Assembly: GCF_028389875.1 (NCBI RefSeq) | Contig: NC_084682.1 | Coordinates: forward strand, 6,520,001-6,584,000 | From: Rhea pennata | Taxonomy: Eukaryota; Chordata; Aves; Rheiformes; Rheidae | Reading direction: 5' to 3' | DNA: 64,000 bases | Shown: piece after piece, positions 26,001 through 38,200 of the stretch | Layout: each line of letters opens with the position of its first letter | How positions within the stretch are numbered: the first letter of the stretch is position 1 | Notes under the pieces: model-generated | Database searches by the model: none | Told to the model about the DNA's origin: nothing | Seen by the model: the letters and a program-made list of their open reading frames with translations, nothing else | Program-made: the position numbers and the translations under genes

Positions 26001-29000
26001 AACAACATTACATTTAGACAGACAAAATCCTCATGTTTAGATTAATGAGCACCAGACCTTCCTCCATCTTTTGTTTATTCTAAAGAGGACAGCAAAGAAC
26101 TGGAAAGTCTGTCATTTCAATCATCTTGGGTCATTTTCCATGGGTTACTTTTCAAATTCTCTCAGGTATTTGGAATATAATTTTGTGACAGAGCTTCTGC
26201 CAGCCACTTGTACAAAAAGCCAAGCTCATGAATCAAGTTTGCTGACCAGGTCAACCAGCTAGCTTTTTTCCAGGACTGGCTCCCCAACTCCGGACAATTC
26301 TTAAGAGGTTCAGTTACAGACACCGAAGAACATAATTCAAGCCTGGAGTCAGGGGGAAAGGAAGACCAAACAACAGAAGGCAAACAGGAGCTGGACCTCC
26401 AGTGCTGAAGGTCTTACAGGATTCTCGTGCCCCTTCCCTGCAGTGGCAGAGGAAAGGTATTGCTAAGTATTAGAAATAGACCTAAAATCCTAGAATCTTC
26501 AGCTCTACATCTCACTTCCAGTTGGTCAACAATTAAATTTAAAACACAAAAATACCTTACCCTTCTTGTGTTTTCCAAAACCTTTTGGTCTGGCTTTCCA
26601 TAATTTGGTGGATTAGCATATGGATCATAGCCCAGCTTTGCTAACATGGGTGCAATCACTGGCATATCTTGCAGAACATCAGCAGGTATCTTCCCAACCC
26701 ACTTTGACAGTGCTTCCACATTGACTGGCTTGATTACTTGGTCAGTAGATCTTTCAACTCTGTGGACAGAAAAAAAAATTATGTTTTGCACTCCAACCAA
26801 TACTTGTTTGTTAAAGCTAACATTTAGACCTTTAAGTTCCCCTCCCCACCTTTCCCCCACCCCCCAAATCTCATGTTTCTACAGAGCTGGTGGGAAGTAA
26901 AGCTTTACTACATAAGGCTAAAATGTGAATAGCTAATACAACATTCATGCATGTTTTCTGGTTTAGGCTTTCACAGAGAACATGCTGAAGCAATTCACTA
27001 TGTAAAGATAGCAATGAAAGCCAAAGAGCTCCCAAGTATGCATACACCTACATACAAAACTGTTTCCCCACTGACATTTCCACATTTGCTGTTTGGTTGT
27101 CTTAATTGCTCTTGAAAGTTGAGCACTGAATTCAATCTCTGTGCCATTTTTTCCCCCTCTCATATTGTAACTAAACTCATGTCTGGAACAGGACATTAAT
27201 GAAAATTACAGAGGCACGTTTCAAAATTATGCCATCTTAACAGTGTAAAACTCAAATGAAAGATGCTTTCTTTATAATAAAAGGCTTGTAAAAATGACAG
27301 GAAGATAAAGTATGATAATATTTTTCACAGGGACTTCTTTAACTGATCAAGTGTTTGGTCATGACACAGTTCTTAAAGAAAGGCAAGTGCATAATCATAC
27401 TAGTGTCCCATGTACTATATTTAGAGAATTGTTGATTTGTTGCTCATTTAATCAACAATCCAAAATTCATTTTCATTCTTACACCTTAGCTTTTTGGGTG
27501 TTTTTTTATTATTATTATTATTATTTTGGTTGTTGCGTTTTTGGGGAAGAAATCTAGCACCCTTTTCCCCTCCCATGTTCTTTCCTCCTACTAGATTAGG
27601 ATATACACAACTTTCCTATCGTATTCATTTCTGAAAAAGACCAAGAGTACTCAGAACAGGTAGAGCAATTTAGAACTTTCCATGCTTTCTTCTAAATTCA
27701 GAGGAAAAAAAAGCACATGCATTTTAGATAAAGACTCACCTTTCTTAAAAGGCAGGTAACAATCAGGTCTGTATATGCAAGATGCCTAAGGGAGTATTTA
27801 TATCTGCATTGCACAGAATACCATAAGGTATGCCATTCCACATCACTAGATCCCACCACCCAGCTAAACCTATATGAAATACAATAGTGAGGATACAGCT
27901 GTCAGATCTGCTTGCAGCTATCATTTTTCCTGAGCCAAAAGAATTTCAATCTAAAAATACCAACGCCGAGCAAACAAAATTGCTACACTTGAAAAAGGCC
28001 TAACATTATGAAGTGCAACACCACTTATCTACATGAGACAAAAAATAAAAACATCATGATTCAAGCTAATACTCAAATCAGTTAACTCTTCAGAGTTATA
28101 CAGCAGGTATATCTTGAGGAAAAATAAATGAGAACTTAATGAAATATTTCCTGCAGTTTGAGACCCAAAGCCTGAAGTCTAATTGCTCTCAGGACTGACT
28201 TCAGGTAAGTTACAAGAGCAAGTTTGATCACAGTTACCTAATTAACCTAAAGAGTTCAAGAGAAGGCTGAAGAATTCTTGCACAGTAGACAGATATTAAA
28301 TCATAGTAAGAGGCAAACAATTCCAAAGCACATTGCGCTGTACAGTAAATGCCTTCTATTGCAAACTAGGTATTCGTGTCTGCCAGTCATTAATCAATCT
28401 GATCTCAACAAGAGCCTTTACTGTCATCATAGCTACAAATCTTCCAGGACACAGGAAGAAAGTTAGTCACGTTGTCACTGACCTTCCAGCATCTTTAAAC
28501 ACAATGAGTACAAACAATGAACCAGACAGGAAAACAGGTCACCACTGGGAAAAAAATTGTCTTTGGCAAGCATGGCCTTCACATGTTGCCACAAAAGATG
28601 TTCAGCGCTGATCAGTAAGCACCTAGCTATTGGAAAACTAAACAGGCCACAAGAATTTCATCCACATTGCCTTCAATATGAGCTACCAAAAATGGTTGAA
28701 GAGAAGATCTCAGAATGGAATTTCAAGACCAGGAAGTTGCAACTGAGTTTCAGCTTCCTGAGGACTACTGGGCTGAGGACTTGCAGATACATATCTGTTT
28801 AGGGGTCACGATAAAGCAAAATAAGAAGTCTGGGTGCTGCCTTTCAAAGAGTGAAGGAAAAAAAAAAAAAGCCTTGAAACTTCTGCAGTGCTATTTAAGG
28901 AGACAGAACTTCCCACAGTATCTTTGAAAACAGGTATTATATTACAAGTCCAAATTTGTTTGATTGCTCAAGTTCTTCAAAGCATGTGGCTAGAAAAAGG

Positions 29001-32000
29001 ACGCTGAAATTTGCATGACTGATTTGTGACAAAAGGCTTAGGTTGCAGCTCCTGCTAATTTCAGTAAAGTACAAGTGTAGATTAATTTCAGAAGATGCAG
29101 AAAGCCAACACACTTCTGAAGTCCAGCTTAGTTTTGACCCTTTTGATATGTAGATACTCATCTTTTTACTGAATTAGCAAAAAAAAATATAGTTGTTATG
29201 AGTCAAATTTAAGTTTGAAGTGGCAAGGCAGAGAATGAAGAATCACAAGTCTAAAAAGTCTGCATAAACAGTGTGGAACCCTCCAGTTAAGAAAACGTGT
29301 CATCAGGTGTTTGAGAACCAACACAAGTTTAAGACTTATGCTCCTCCCCCTCTCAGACAGTCAGCCAAGTCCAAAATCCCTTCATCAAAACTGTAGCTTG
29401 ATTTGTCCCTTTAGAATAAAGGGGCTACTATAAGAACCAGGTGATCAGATACCAGGTAACCAGAACCATGTGACCAACTAACAGTTTAGTAGAACCCCAA
29501 AATAATGCGTGCTAAAGAGCAATAAGGACCCAGGGAACTGAAATAATACAAATGCATATACCCTGAAGCAAAAGCACTGCATGTTTTAAAGAAATCCACA
29601 TGTCCTGCCCCACTGTCATTTTAGTCTTTGGTAACAGTAAGCTCAGCATAAAGCATTTCCTGGTAGTTACTAGCTAGCAAGAGATTAACAGGAAACTACA
29701 TTTAGCTGCTCCCAGGCACTCATTCAAATATATACTATGGAACATTTGGTCTTCCTTTTAAATCCTTTACTGTTCTTTCATTTAAGAAAAAAAATAATAC
29801 CCGCAAGGTCTGAGAAAGATTCCTAAGAACAAAGAATATCTGAGGAGCAAGGTGGGTATAGAGTGAGAGGATGGTAAAGGAAAGGAGGAAAAAGATAGCA
29901 AGAAAACATACCAAGTCCTGACAAATTTGACTGTGTATGTGTATAGACAAATGCTGCCTGGACAATACTTTCGGGTTCCTCTGTGAAACTGCAGTAATAA
30001 TTTCAGCTTTAAAAGCAGCTGGTAGCAGGGAACACATGACTAACCCCAAATGCTTTTACATCTGTACCAAGATAAAATGAAAGGTATGTGTTAAAAATAG
30101 TACATTCTGAAGTGATTTTGCCTAGACAGCTATTTTCATAATAAGTCTAATAAAAATTGCTATAAAAGGGTTGATATTTCTTTGCATCTGTGGTCACCAC
30201 AGCTGTTTTCAGTTAGGAGGCAAATGCCAAAGACATATTAACAAAACTAGTTATAGCATGTAGTCCAGCCATAATACATTCCTTGAACAGCCACGCTGGC
30301 AATTACTTCAAAACACAGAAGGTTTTGCACTAACTACAAATTCTGTGATGTACATCCTTAAAACCCTTGCAATGTTTCTCAAGCGGGATAAAAAAACAAA
30401 ATAAGAGGGAAAAATATTAAATAAAGCAAAACAGCAATGAGGCTAAGGTTGCCTCAGCAACAGAAAAAAAAAAACAACACAGGGCTTACTAAGCAAATGC
30501 TGAAGAGAATAAAGATAGCCAACAATTTCCTCAAATCAAGCAGCCAATGGGACAAAGTCAGAATACTAAATACAAACTGTCTAGTGTCTAACATTGCTAT
30601 TGACAGACTATTGTGTAAGAGTTTGAAAAAAGAGAAAATGGAGTCAACTAGCATCCTGAAGAATTCTGCAAACTATTTAGCAACTGGCTTTTCTCCAAAA
30701 CAGAAGTAACCTGCATGCACATTCTAATTCCATGTACAACTGAAAATAAAGCTTCTGTACAAGATGGCATGCAGCTCTAGGTCAATGTAAGACTTCATTT
30801 GACAGTTTATCTTGATTTCAGAGTAGTTTAAAAATACATTTTTGAACATTCACTTTCTATTACATGGCAATAACATCACTCTAAAGTCTTTTAGGGATAC
30901 TATGGTCCCTTTCTCAAAACATTTAAATACCTCAAGGCAACAGACTCTTGCCAGATCGTTGTTCAAAAACCCTCCAACAGTTAAAACACCTCAAGGCATC
31001 TTATGTCGGACAGACCTGAGCAGGTGTCATGGCTCTGAAGTAGATGCTAAGCTTCCTTGATCTTAAGGTCTTAGAATTGAGCTGAAAAATGACTGAGGCA
31101 GGTTTCTCTGCTCATTCTCCTAACTTCTTAGACATATTGCAGGCTTCTCAGATTACACTAGTAGTTCATTCTCTATTTGACTTCAGAGGTTTTCTACCTT
31201 GTCTAATACTTTGCAGACAACTGGAGAACTAGTTTTATCCAGACCTTATTCAGCCTACTGTGCAACAGAGGCTGGGCCTACGTGTTGATGTCTTTTAAAT
31301 GAAAATCAGATTTAAAGATAGATAATTTGGTACTTGGGATAAGCGCAGTCCACCAGAACAAAAATGGCAAATAATTTGAGTCTTCTGATTTCTAATATAC
31401 TATTACAAACAGTAATAGCATATTAACAGCCTGAAGGATTTGGTCCGAGGCATGCAGTAAGTTAGAGCTCAGGGAAAAGAGCTGCACGTAGGCCTCAGTG
31501 CTCTGAGTTTCCTAAAACAATCTGAAGGGATCTGCAGCACCGTCCTTTGGAAAGTCAGAACGTAGAGCTCCACCACTCCAAACTCTGTTTCACCAAAGAC
31601 AGCATTCATGCTAAGATATAAAGAGCACTCTATCTTAAGCCTAAGAAATACTCCGTTACAAGAGAACAAGGTTGGTTAAAACCTGATCCCAGAAATTAAC
31701 AGTCAAGTACATCAGAGGCCAAAAAGAATTTAGCTGCTGTTGAGAACAAACCTAAGACAACCTGACAAAAGGAAAGCTAGATCTACCACATGGTAGAATT
31801 GTAAGGTTGGAAGGGACCTTTGGAGATCATCTAGTCCAACCCTCAGCGTGGCCCATACAAGGACTGAACCTGCAAGCTTGGCATTAGCAGCACCACACAC
31901 TAAACCAACTGAGCTAAGCCTGCCCCCACATGTTTTGTTCAGTTGTCAAACTCTGACAAGCTGTCTGCAGAGCAACCTCTGTAAGGGTCATGGTAAACTA

Positions 32001-35000
32001 CCTATCAAAGAGTAAGTGTTCTGGGCAGTTACACTCCGCATACACAAGGTCTCCTGCCACACGTGCAAGCCCCTGCCTGTGGGGCTACTGCACACGAGAG
32101 GGCAGTGAGGAGCCAAGGCCGCCAAGAACGGACTGGTTATAATTGGTGCAAGGAAGGAAATCAAACTGGGGAATCTCAAGCTCCCCCCGCACAGTTTCTA
32201 TTAGTATCATACGACTACACAAAACAGACACCCAAGTTACAAAATTTCCTATTTTTTTTTCTACAGATCTTTAAAGGCTGAGTCACTGAAATCATTATCA
32301 ATTTATAAAGGTCTCTTACAACTGAAAAACAAATCTGGCCACATATTTCAAGGGTATTTGATTAGATAAAAACACTACAGATATAACATTAATGAACTAC
32401 TTTTCCCACTGTTGCTGAAGCCTTCTAAAATAATGTTCATTTTATGCATCATCTAACCATGGATAGCAAAAGTGATAAAGAAATCCATGAACAGATTGAA
32501 CGGAGGGTCAAAAGAACATTTTCATACTTGTTTCAGTCTTAAATTCGAAATTTTGATTCAAGAATAACGATGAAGCAACATTTTTCTTTCAACACTACAT
32601 TTTCTTAATTTTTTGAGACATGAACAAGTACTCTCAGTTCCTCACATCCCATTCTACCAGCTTTAGAAAGAAATACCACTTGAAACTGCAAATTCAATAA
32701 GGCTACTGAGTATTATCTAGAGGTCCATTACGTTTTATAAATACTAATTTGGAAGCTGTAAGGTAGTAACATTTTACTAGAAACTGCATTCTGCATAGTT
32801 ATTTTTACAGCATACTTAATAGAATTTGGCAACCACTTATTTATGCTAATATAAGCCAGTTCACCTCCCCCTTCAGCAGCCACTGTGAAGCAGTAACATG
32901 ATACAGATAAAAGAAGTTTAGAAGCAGAAACAACTTGCAGAGAGACAGGCAACAGCACACTGTTCTAGGTTAACGCTACCAGAGGGCTTCAGTCTGCTAA
33001 CACATATCATTGCAAAGGCAAAAGAGAGCTGGGATGCCTTCTTACTAGCTATGCTAACATAATGCTGGTTTCTATGTTTCTTCAGTGCGAAAGGTGATGA
33101 AAAATCTCCACTGGGTACTAGAGAACAGACAGTAAATATATAACCCTTATTTGAGCTTAAGCTCACTTTGTGAGCTGATTAATATTTTTTGCCTTGCTTT
33201 AAATCATATTCCCTTATAATTCATGAAAGAATTTCATGCAGCCAGAAGAATCACTTTCCTAGAAATTAAATAAGCAAAATCTTCAATTTCTATTTCTCAA
33301 AACTGTAGTTTAAAAAGTAAAGCCATTCTGTATTCAACAATTGGAAATGCCTCTACCCAGGCCACACTGCTTGCTGAGCAAGCTCCCTCTGTTCTTCTGA
33401 AGCACAGGTCACTGAAGGATATTCAAAACATAGAAACCAAGAAACTTAACCAGGCATGCCCTGCTGTTTGGACACAGCTTTTCAATCAGCATTTTAGAAA
33501 CTTAACACACACAATCTGGCAGATGCATTTGTCATAGCAAACAAGGAAGAACGATTCATTCACCTATTCTCCCCACTGTGAAAATAAGCGGAATTCCGTA
33601 TCTCAAAAATCCAGCTGTAAGTAGTTGGCAAACAAACCAAAAGAGCTAATGGTTTAATCAGAGAATAAACTAGCTTTTTCTTCTTTCACAATACTTATCT
33701 AGGTTTTCTAAGCGAAGCTGGGTTTTGGGTTCTGAAAGTAGGTTGCTCAGGTGCACAGACACCATGACAACGCTAAGATATTTGCCTACAACACTGTTTA
33801 TTTTATTTGAAATGCTTATCCTTTTAAGAGGCTATTACCAACAGAAGAGCAGGCCAATTCTGCTTTCTATTTTGTTGGAACAAATTTCTCAAGTTTCCTG
33901 GAAGATTAAATTCTTGGCACATGTAACTTGAGGGCTATTCTTGCAATAACAAGAATCATTAAGTTCCTGAAATCAGGAAAGAGATCTTGCTAAAACGATT
34001 AATGCTGCATTAGATAAGACAGTCCAACTTTATTTGGGGGCACAGGAAAAGGCAAAGGCATATCTAAAGAAGGGTTGATATTAGAAGTTCAAGTTCAAAT
34101 TAGACCATTAATTAAAAGCTAGTTCATATGTTCCATAAACATTTGTTACTGGGACAAGTATTTAGAGGGCACGACCCAAGACTACAAATCGTCAGCAATC
34201 AACCATTCTTATCTTCCAAATAATCATCAGTAGAAATCGGCTTCTCAAGACATGCTTAGTTACTTAAAAATGACACAGTTACAACTACTGTCTTACGTGC
34301 AAGGTTTACTATTTTACCTTCCAGAGCAATACAAGATAAAGGAGGAAGACTCGTACTCACTTTGAAAGAGAAACACCCCCTGCTTTTCCAATCATTTCTT
34401 CATGGTGCAGCACTGCTTGGTTCCATGGGATGCGGAGAAACTTTAAGAGAGTTCTCATCCATCTTTCAGGATGCAACACAAGTTGTTCATAATGTACCAG
34501 CATACATCTTTCAAAACCAACCTCCATACACTGGTTATACATAGTTTCTATAGCACGATTCCACTTGGTCAAACAGTCCCTATAGCTGTTAAGGTCAAAC
34601 CCAGCTATGGTGACCTTTCTGGATATCATGGAATGTACAGATGCACGACCATCCCGTACCATTAGAAGAAATTTGGCATTGGGGAAAATTCTGGCAAGGT
34701 AAGTTAAGGATTTTAGAGCAAAGGGATCTTTGTTACACAAATATGGAGCAGGCTCCCCATGTTTCACAATGATTTCCAATAAAAATGCTTGCATGGCTGA
34801 GTCCAGCACTTCATCCGTGACTCCAGCTTCATCCAGTCGGATTTTCTCTTTGCTTGATCTAGCCCACATCTGCTTAACAGCCAGAATTCGTGGGATTACC
34901 CTTGTCTCCTCTCCACATCGAATATCCGGATGGGCATCAAGCATGGCACGCATTAAAGTAGTACCACTTCGAGGTACTCCTCCAATAAATATTAAAGGCA

Positions 35001-35205
35001 TGTCTTTGTTGTAAGCAAAAGTTTTATTTTCATTTACATTAGAACCAGTTCTTAGTGTGCTTCTCGCATTTTCCACTCTCAGAGGCTGGCTGCGTTCTTC
35101 TATTCGGTGGTGACACTCCATAGCATGTTGGCCCAAATAAAACACTGTCACTGAACTGATCACTAGACATGCCAATAGCAAGTTCTGCTTAAGTTTTCCA
35201 ACCAT
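14036..35205 (-). CDS. TPST1: TPST1, protein-tyrosine sulfotransferase 1 (whole coding span)
   Basis: The coding sequence joins 35205-34361, 26759-26561, 16249-16199 and probably 14080-14036, giving about 379 residues; I recall 370 for human. The enzyme transfers sulfate from PAPS to tyrosines of secreted and membrane proteins in the trans-Golgi. It is a type II membrane protein: a membrane anchor at about residues 8-25 is followed by a lumenal catalytic domain. Visible key residues are the PAPS-loop PRSGTT with Arg79, catalytic Glu100, Lys159 and Ser286, plus the cysteine pairs 97/157 and 226/234. The N-glycosylation site at Asn60 (NKT) is kept, but the one I recall at Asn262 is lost (NQA). 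Residues 66-282 are nearly identical to mammalian TPST1. Only the last exon is uncertain. Confidence 0.96.
14081..16198 (-). other. TPST1 last intron
   Basis: AT-rich intron of 2.1 kb. A short TA/CA dinucleotide stretch lies near 14858-14888. No other exon-like feature was seen. Confidence 0.55.
16199..16249 (-). CDS. TPST1: TPST1 third coding exon ([14 protein letters not shown]...)
   Basis: A 51-nt exon after a TTTTTCCAG acceptor encodes [17 protein letters not shown], matching the mammalian C-terminal region [17 protein letters not shown]. It ends CAG|GTACAG, a usable phase-0 donor. If this donor is skipped the frame reads on for 15 codons to TAG at 16153-16151, giving a different C-terminus. 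Confidence 0.92.
18063..18145. promoter_or_regulatory. AP-1/MAF-type motif cluster in TPST1 intron
   Basis: A palindromic GCTGAGTCAGC (MARE-like core) at 18064-18074 and an ATGACTCAT AP-1 palindrome near 18134-18142 lie about 70 bases apart. The motifs are seen directly; enhancer activity is only a possibility. Confidence 0.3.
20024..20057 (+). repeat. Poly(A) run of 34
   Basis: Uninterrupted A homopolymer in the TPST1 intron. The upstream 150 bases do not resemble a SINE or a known mRNA, so it is listed as a homopolymer and not as a retrocopy. Confidence 0.9.
20806..20890. repeat. Alternating purine-pyrimidine tract: (TA)n, (GT)n, (CG)n
   Basis: AT-alternating segments on both sides flank GTGCACGTGTGTGTGTGTGTGCGCGCATGC-type sequence at about 20836-20866 (described here as runs of GT then GC). 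Such alternation favours Z-DNA, and the AT flanks unwind easily. Confidence 0.8.
26561..26759 (-). CDS. TPST1: TPST1 second coding exon
   Basis: This 199-nt exon follows a CCACAG acceptor. It encodes the end of the Lys codon, then [20 protein letters not shown], a segment with [20 protein letters not shown], and [16 protein letters not shown]. The donor is AGG|GTAAGG in phase 0. Ser286 of the active site is in VERSTD. The whole exon aligns residue for residue with mammalian TPST1. Confidence 0.97.
31786..31792. repeat. Left target-site duplication of the SINE
   Basis: CCACATG, identical to 31926-31932 at the other side of the element. Seven bases can match by chance, but the position at both ends supports insertion. 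Confidence 0.6.
31793..31925 (-). mobile_element. tRNA-Ile-headed, CR1-tailed SINE (TguSINE1-like)
   Basis: On the minus strand the 5' part resembles tRNA-Ile: an A box TTAGCTCAGTTGG, then GTGGTGCTGCTAATGCCAAG, then a B-box GGTTCAGTCC and GGGCCA. The 3' part is the end of a CR1 LINE (GGGTTGGACTAGATGATCTCC, then AAGGTCCCTTCCAACC, ending ATTCTA). A 7-bp direct repeat CCACATG flanks it at 31786-31792 and 31926-31932, with at most one base of overlap with the element, consistent with target-site duplication. This composite matches the tRNA-Ile/CR1 SINEs I know of from passerine birds; the family name is from memory. Confidence 0.85.
31926..31932. repeat. Right target-site duplication of the SINE
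   Basis: Second copy of CCACATG at the tRNA-derived 5' end of the element. Confidence 0.6.
34361..35205 (-). CDS. TPST1: TPST1 first coding exon (anchor and most of catalytic domain)
   Basis: The exon encodes residues 1-281 and two bases of codon 282, from [19 protein letters not shown] through the PAPS-binding loop to GGVSLSK. The ATG at 35205-35203 is the first in this frame, and the same start is used in mammals. The donor is CAAA|GTGAGT split as AA|GTGAGT (phase 2); the Lys codon is completed by A from the next exon. Leader sequence just upstream has a probable acceptor at 35223/35222, so the 5' UTR continues in a separate exon. Confidence 0.97.
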
Positions 35206-35222
35206 TTTGATAAAGACTGTCA

Positions 35223-38200
35223 CTTCAAAATAAGAGACCTTTTATTTCAGATTATCTTCTAGTTCACATGCCATGGGGATCCTAATCCAAAATAAATCAA
35301 GGTCTGGTAAGGAAAAGAAAAAGAAATTTAGAAGTTTGTTGACAACTACAATCAGCAACAAAAATATCTGACAGCATTCAATGTAACTGATCTCCTGGAG
35401 TTGTGTTAAGACTACTGAATGCAGTGTCTAAACACAAACCTTCCATAATAAAAAGTTATTTTGTTTACCTATAGGAGGAGCAAAACAATACATAAATGTA
35501 AATAGCAGTGATAATCACAAATCTTGTTAAGTTCTCAGGTACATTATAACAACTTACTTAAAGTAATTACACCACTGGATAGCAAATATTAATCTTTTTG
35601 GCCGAACAAAGATGCCATTTATACAAGACTCCACAAATTGAAAAATAAGTAACTATTAAGAAACCATCTTTCTTTTCTGAGTGAGGTTTAACAGCTCTCT
35701 TGGCATTTTATAACCAAAAAGACAAAAACACACAGAAGAGAAAACCAAGAACTCTTTGAACTAGTCATCTAGAAAAAGCAAATGAACAAGCCCCCCCCCA
35801 ACCAATTATCTTAGAAACCACTCAAAATATTTAAGAATTATAACAACTCTGGCTTTCTAAATAGATGGTAGCAATATCCTGCTCATTTTCACATCTGCAT
35901 GTAACTATTTTCTGTTATGTTTGAAATGCTCCATTTCCTCCAGTAGCTATGATATGATAAAGTGTTTCACAGTTTTGTATCAACACTGATGGTGAGACTC
36001 TCCAATATTTGGGTAAGGCCTTTAAGCAATGAGGAAAAAACAATTTGCACTAGGTAAAGAAAACTTTAAAATTTACCTCAAGGTAAACTTAGGTTAGAGA
36101 AGTATTTAGTCATTAAAAACTACAAACACAATCCACGATTAAAGTCAACTAAGATTAAAACTAAGGTAAACCTTAAATTGTGACAAAGACGCAACCAACC
36201 CATGCTGACTTAGAGCTTTCATCTATTCCAGTATCCAGAAAATCCAAAGCAGATATGCAAAACAAAATTAAGTAATTGGATCCCAACTTCTATCTTTATA
36301 CTTTTCTTTTTCTAAAATTCGGCTCTCAAAGACATTTCTTTCAAAAAAATAAAATAAAAAAAAATGCAACTGTGATCAAAATATTCCATTCTGAACTTCT
36401 GAGAAATGTTTGCTGAAATACTGAAACAAAAGTTTGAATAAGTTGCAAAAAAGAAAATTCTGCTGTCAATCAGCACTACAGAGAAAAAGCTAAAACCTAG
36501 CATAAATTTAAGTCATACAATAAAGCATTCCCAGAATAAAATATATACTATATTCTACCTTCAAACAAGAAGGTTTGGATTCCTTTTAAGCAGTGCTGGT
36601 AAGCTTGCAGTTTCTTTTAGTCTCTTCTACTTCATCTAGATCAATCTGCATTCTGGCTGGTATGACAACAAGTCTTCTCCCAAGATCAAATGAGGCACTT
36701 CAAAGCTAAGAATTTGATTATGTGGTTACTTCATAGAAAGCTTTATAGCAAGTACTCATATGGCAAATCACAACTCAGTTGATAATAACAGCAAGAAAAC
36801 TATGCTTCAAAAAGCATCATGGCAGCACGCATTTGTGAAGTTTATGGTTTTAGTCATTTCCTATTTATAGTATGGTATACCAATATTTTGAAAATATATT
36901 TTGACTCTGAAGTATCAAAATACAATATTTCTTCTGTTTCTGCAATCATCACTTATTATACTTGATCACAAAAGCAATCTTTACATTTTTCATTCACTAA
37001 TAATTATTGTATAGACAGTTGTTTTACCCTTATTCCATTGCTCATCAGCTTTGGATTTTTGGAAACATGAGATGACTCTCCCCCCCCCCCCAATTCAAAT
37101 GAAATTAAAACTCCTTAATTGAAATTTTACATAAGAGCTTGCTTTTCATGGCTGAAATAATTCACAAAACAGATACAAATCACAGATGCTTTTAGCTGTA
37201 AAGAGCTCGGAGTACTGAGATACTGCCAACATTTAAAATAACTGGCTTCCTCTAAGTTTTTCCATCTCTGTCAGCAACACGACACATCTCTGAATGAAGA
37301 ACTCCTTTATCCCTACTCTCTCCCCTCACCAAAACACTAGCAACTTAACATTTTCTTCCATTCAAATCCATTCCTTAACTCAGGAATTCTCAGTAAAATC
37401 TAAATAAGATCCTCTAGACTTGCACCTTACCAGAGAGCTGGCCTTCACAAAGCGACCAGCAGTCACCGGCAGCCGGTCTTGCAGATTTTGCCATCAGCTC
37501 CAGCAAGCGGCATGGACTTTGTACCCTGCAGTCCCTGTTTTATGAGGCGTTTGGTCAGGCTGGGCAACCAGATAGCAGACAGAGACAGGCTACAGAATCC
37601 TTCCTTAGTGCTCCTCGCTGGAGGGACATCCAGATACACGAGCGGAAGGAAGAAGAAAGGGAATGCTTCATGCAGGCAGCTGTTACATCAATATTTATTT
37701 CTTCTGCAGCGCAGCTAGGAGTTAGACTCTGAGCTGCCAGCTGAACTGTGAGAGAATCTCTTGCCACCTTCACACTAACTAAGCTTATCCCAACCAACAG
37801 TTACCACAATCTACACTCAAAGCTCAGCCTGTGGTCTTTGTTACCAAAATTAAACTGAAACTGTAATCCAAGGATTAACACATCCCTTTTTGCAGGAGAT
37901 CTCCTTGGCTGTTTCTGTACTCTCTTGAGGGGACACTACTGCCATAATCACTTTATCCTCAGTTACAAGTTTCATTTTACTTGCATGTCTCCCTTAGTGA
38001 AGGGCTGGCTTATAACTTTACATTAAATATCAGGAGATAAAAATAAATGGAGTGTTATTTATTTATTTATTTCAGAGTTGAAAAAAAAGAAGAAACTGAA
38101 AAAAAAAAAAAAAAACAGTCAATCTCTCCACAGCACCAAAAGCAAAAAGCCTAAACAAGTTTAGCTTACCCACCTAGCTTCCAGTGAGGGAAGGGAAACT

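Larger units (their letters stand above)
16250..26560 (-). other. TPST1 intron between second and third coding exons
   Basis: Intron of 10.3 kb, AT-rich. It holds an AP-1/MAF-like motif cluster (18.06-18.15 kb), a (GA)n tract at about 19060-19078, a 34-A run, an alternating TA/GT/CG tract, a 21-A run at 23018-23038 and an 18-T run at 25487-25504. Open frames inside are short and resemble nothing known. Confidence 0.85.
26760..34360 (-). other. TPST1 intron between first and second coding exons
   Basis: Intron of 7.6 kb. It contains one SINE (31793-31925) and an (ATT)n microsatellite at about 27507-27526. The rest is unremarkable AT-rich sequence. Confidence 0.85.

Noticed and set aside
31845..31925. 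Functional tRNA-Ile gene
   Set aside because: The tRNA-like part is diverged in the anticodon region and B box and is fused directly to a CR1 tail with flanking duplications, so it is a SINE.
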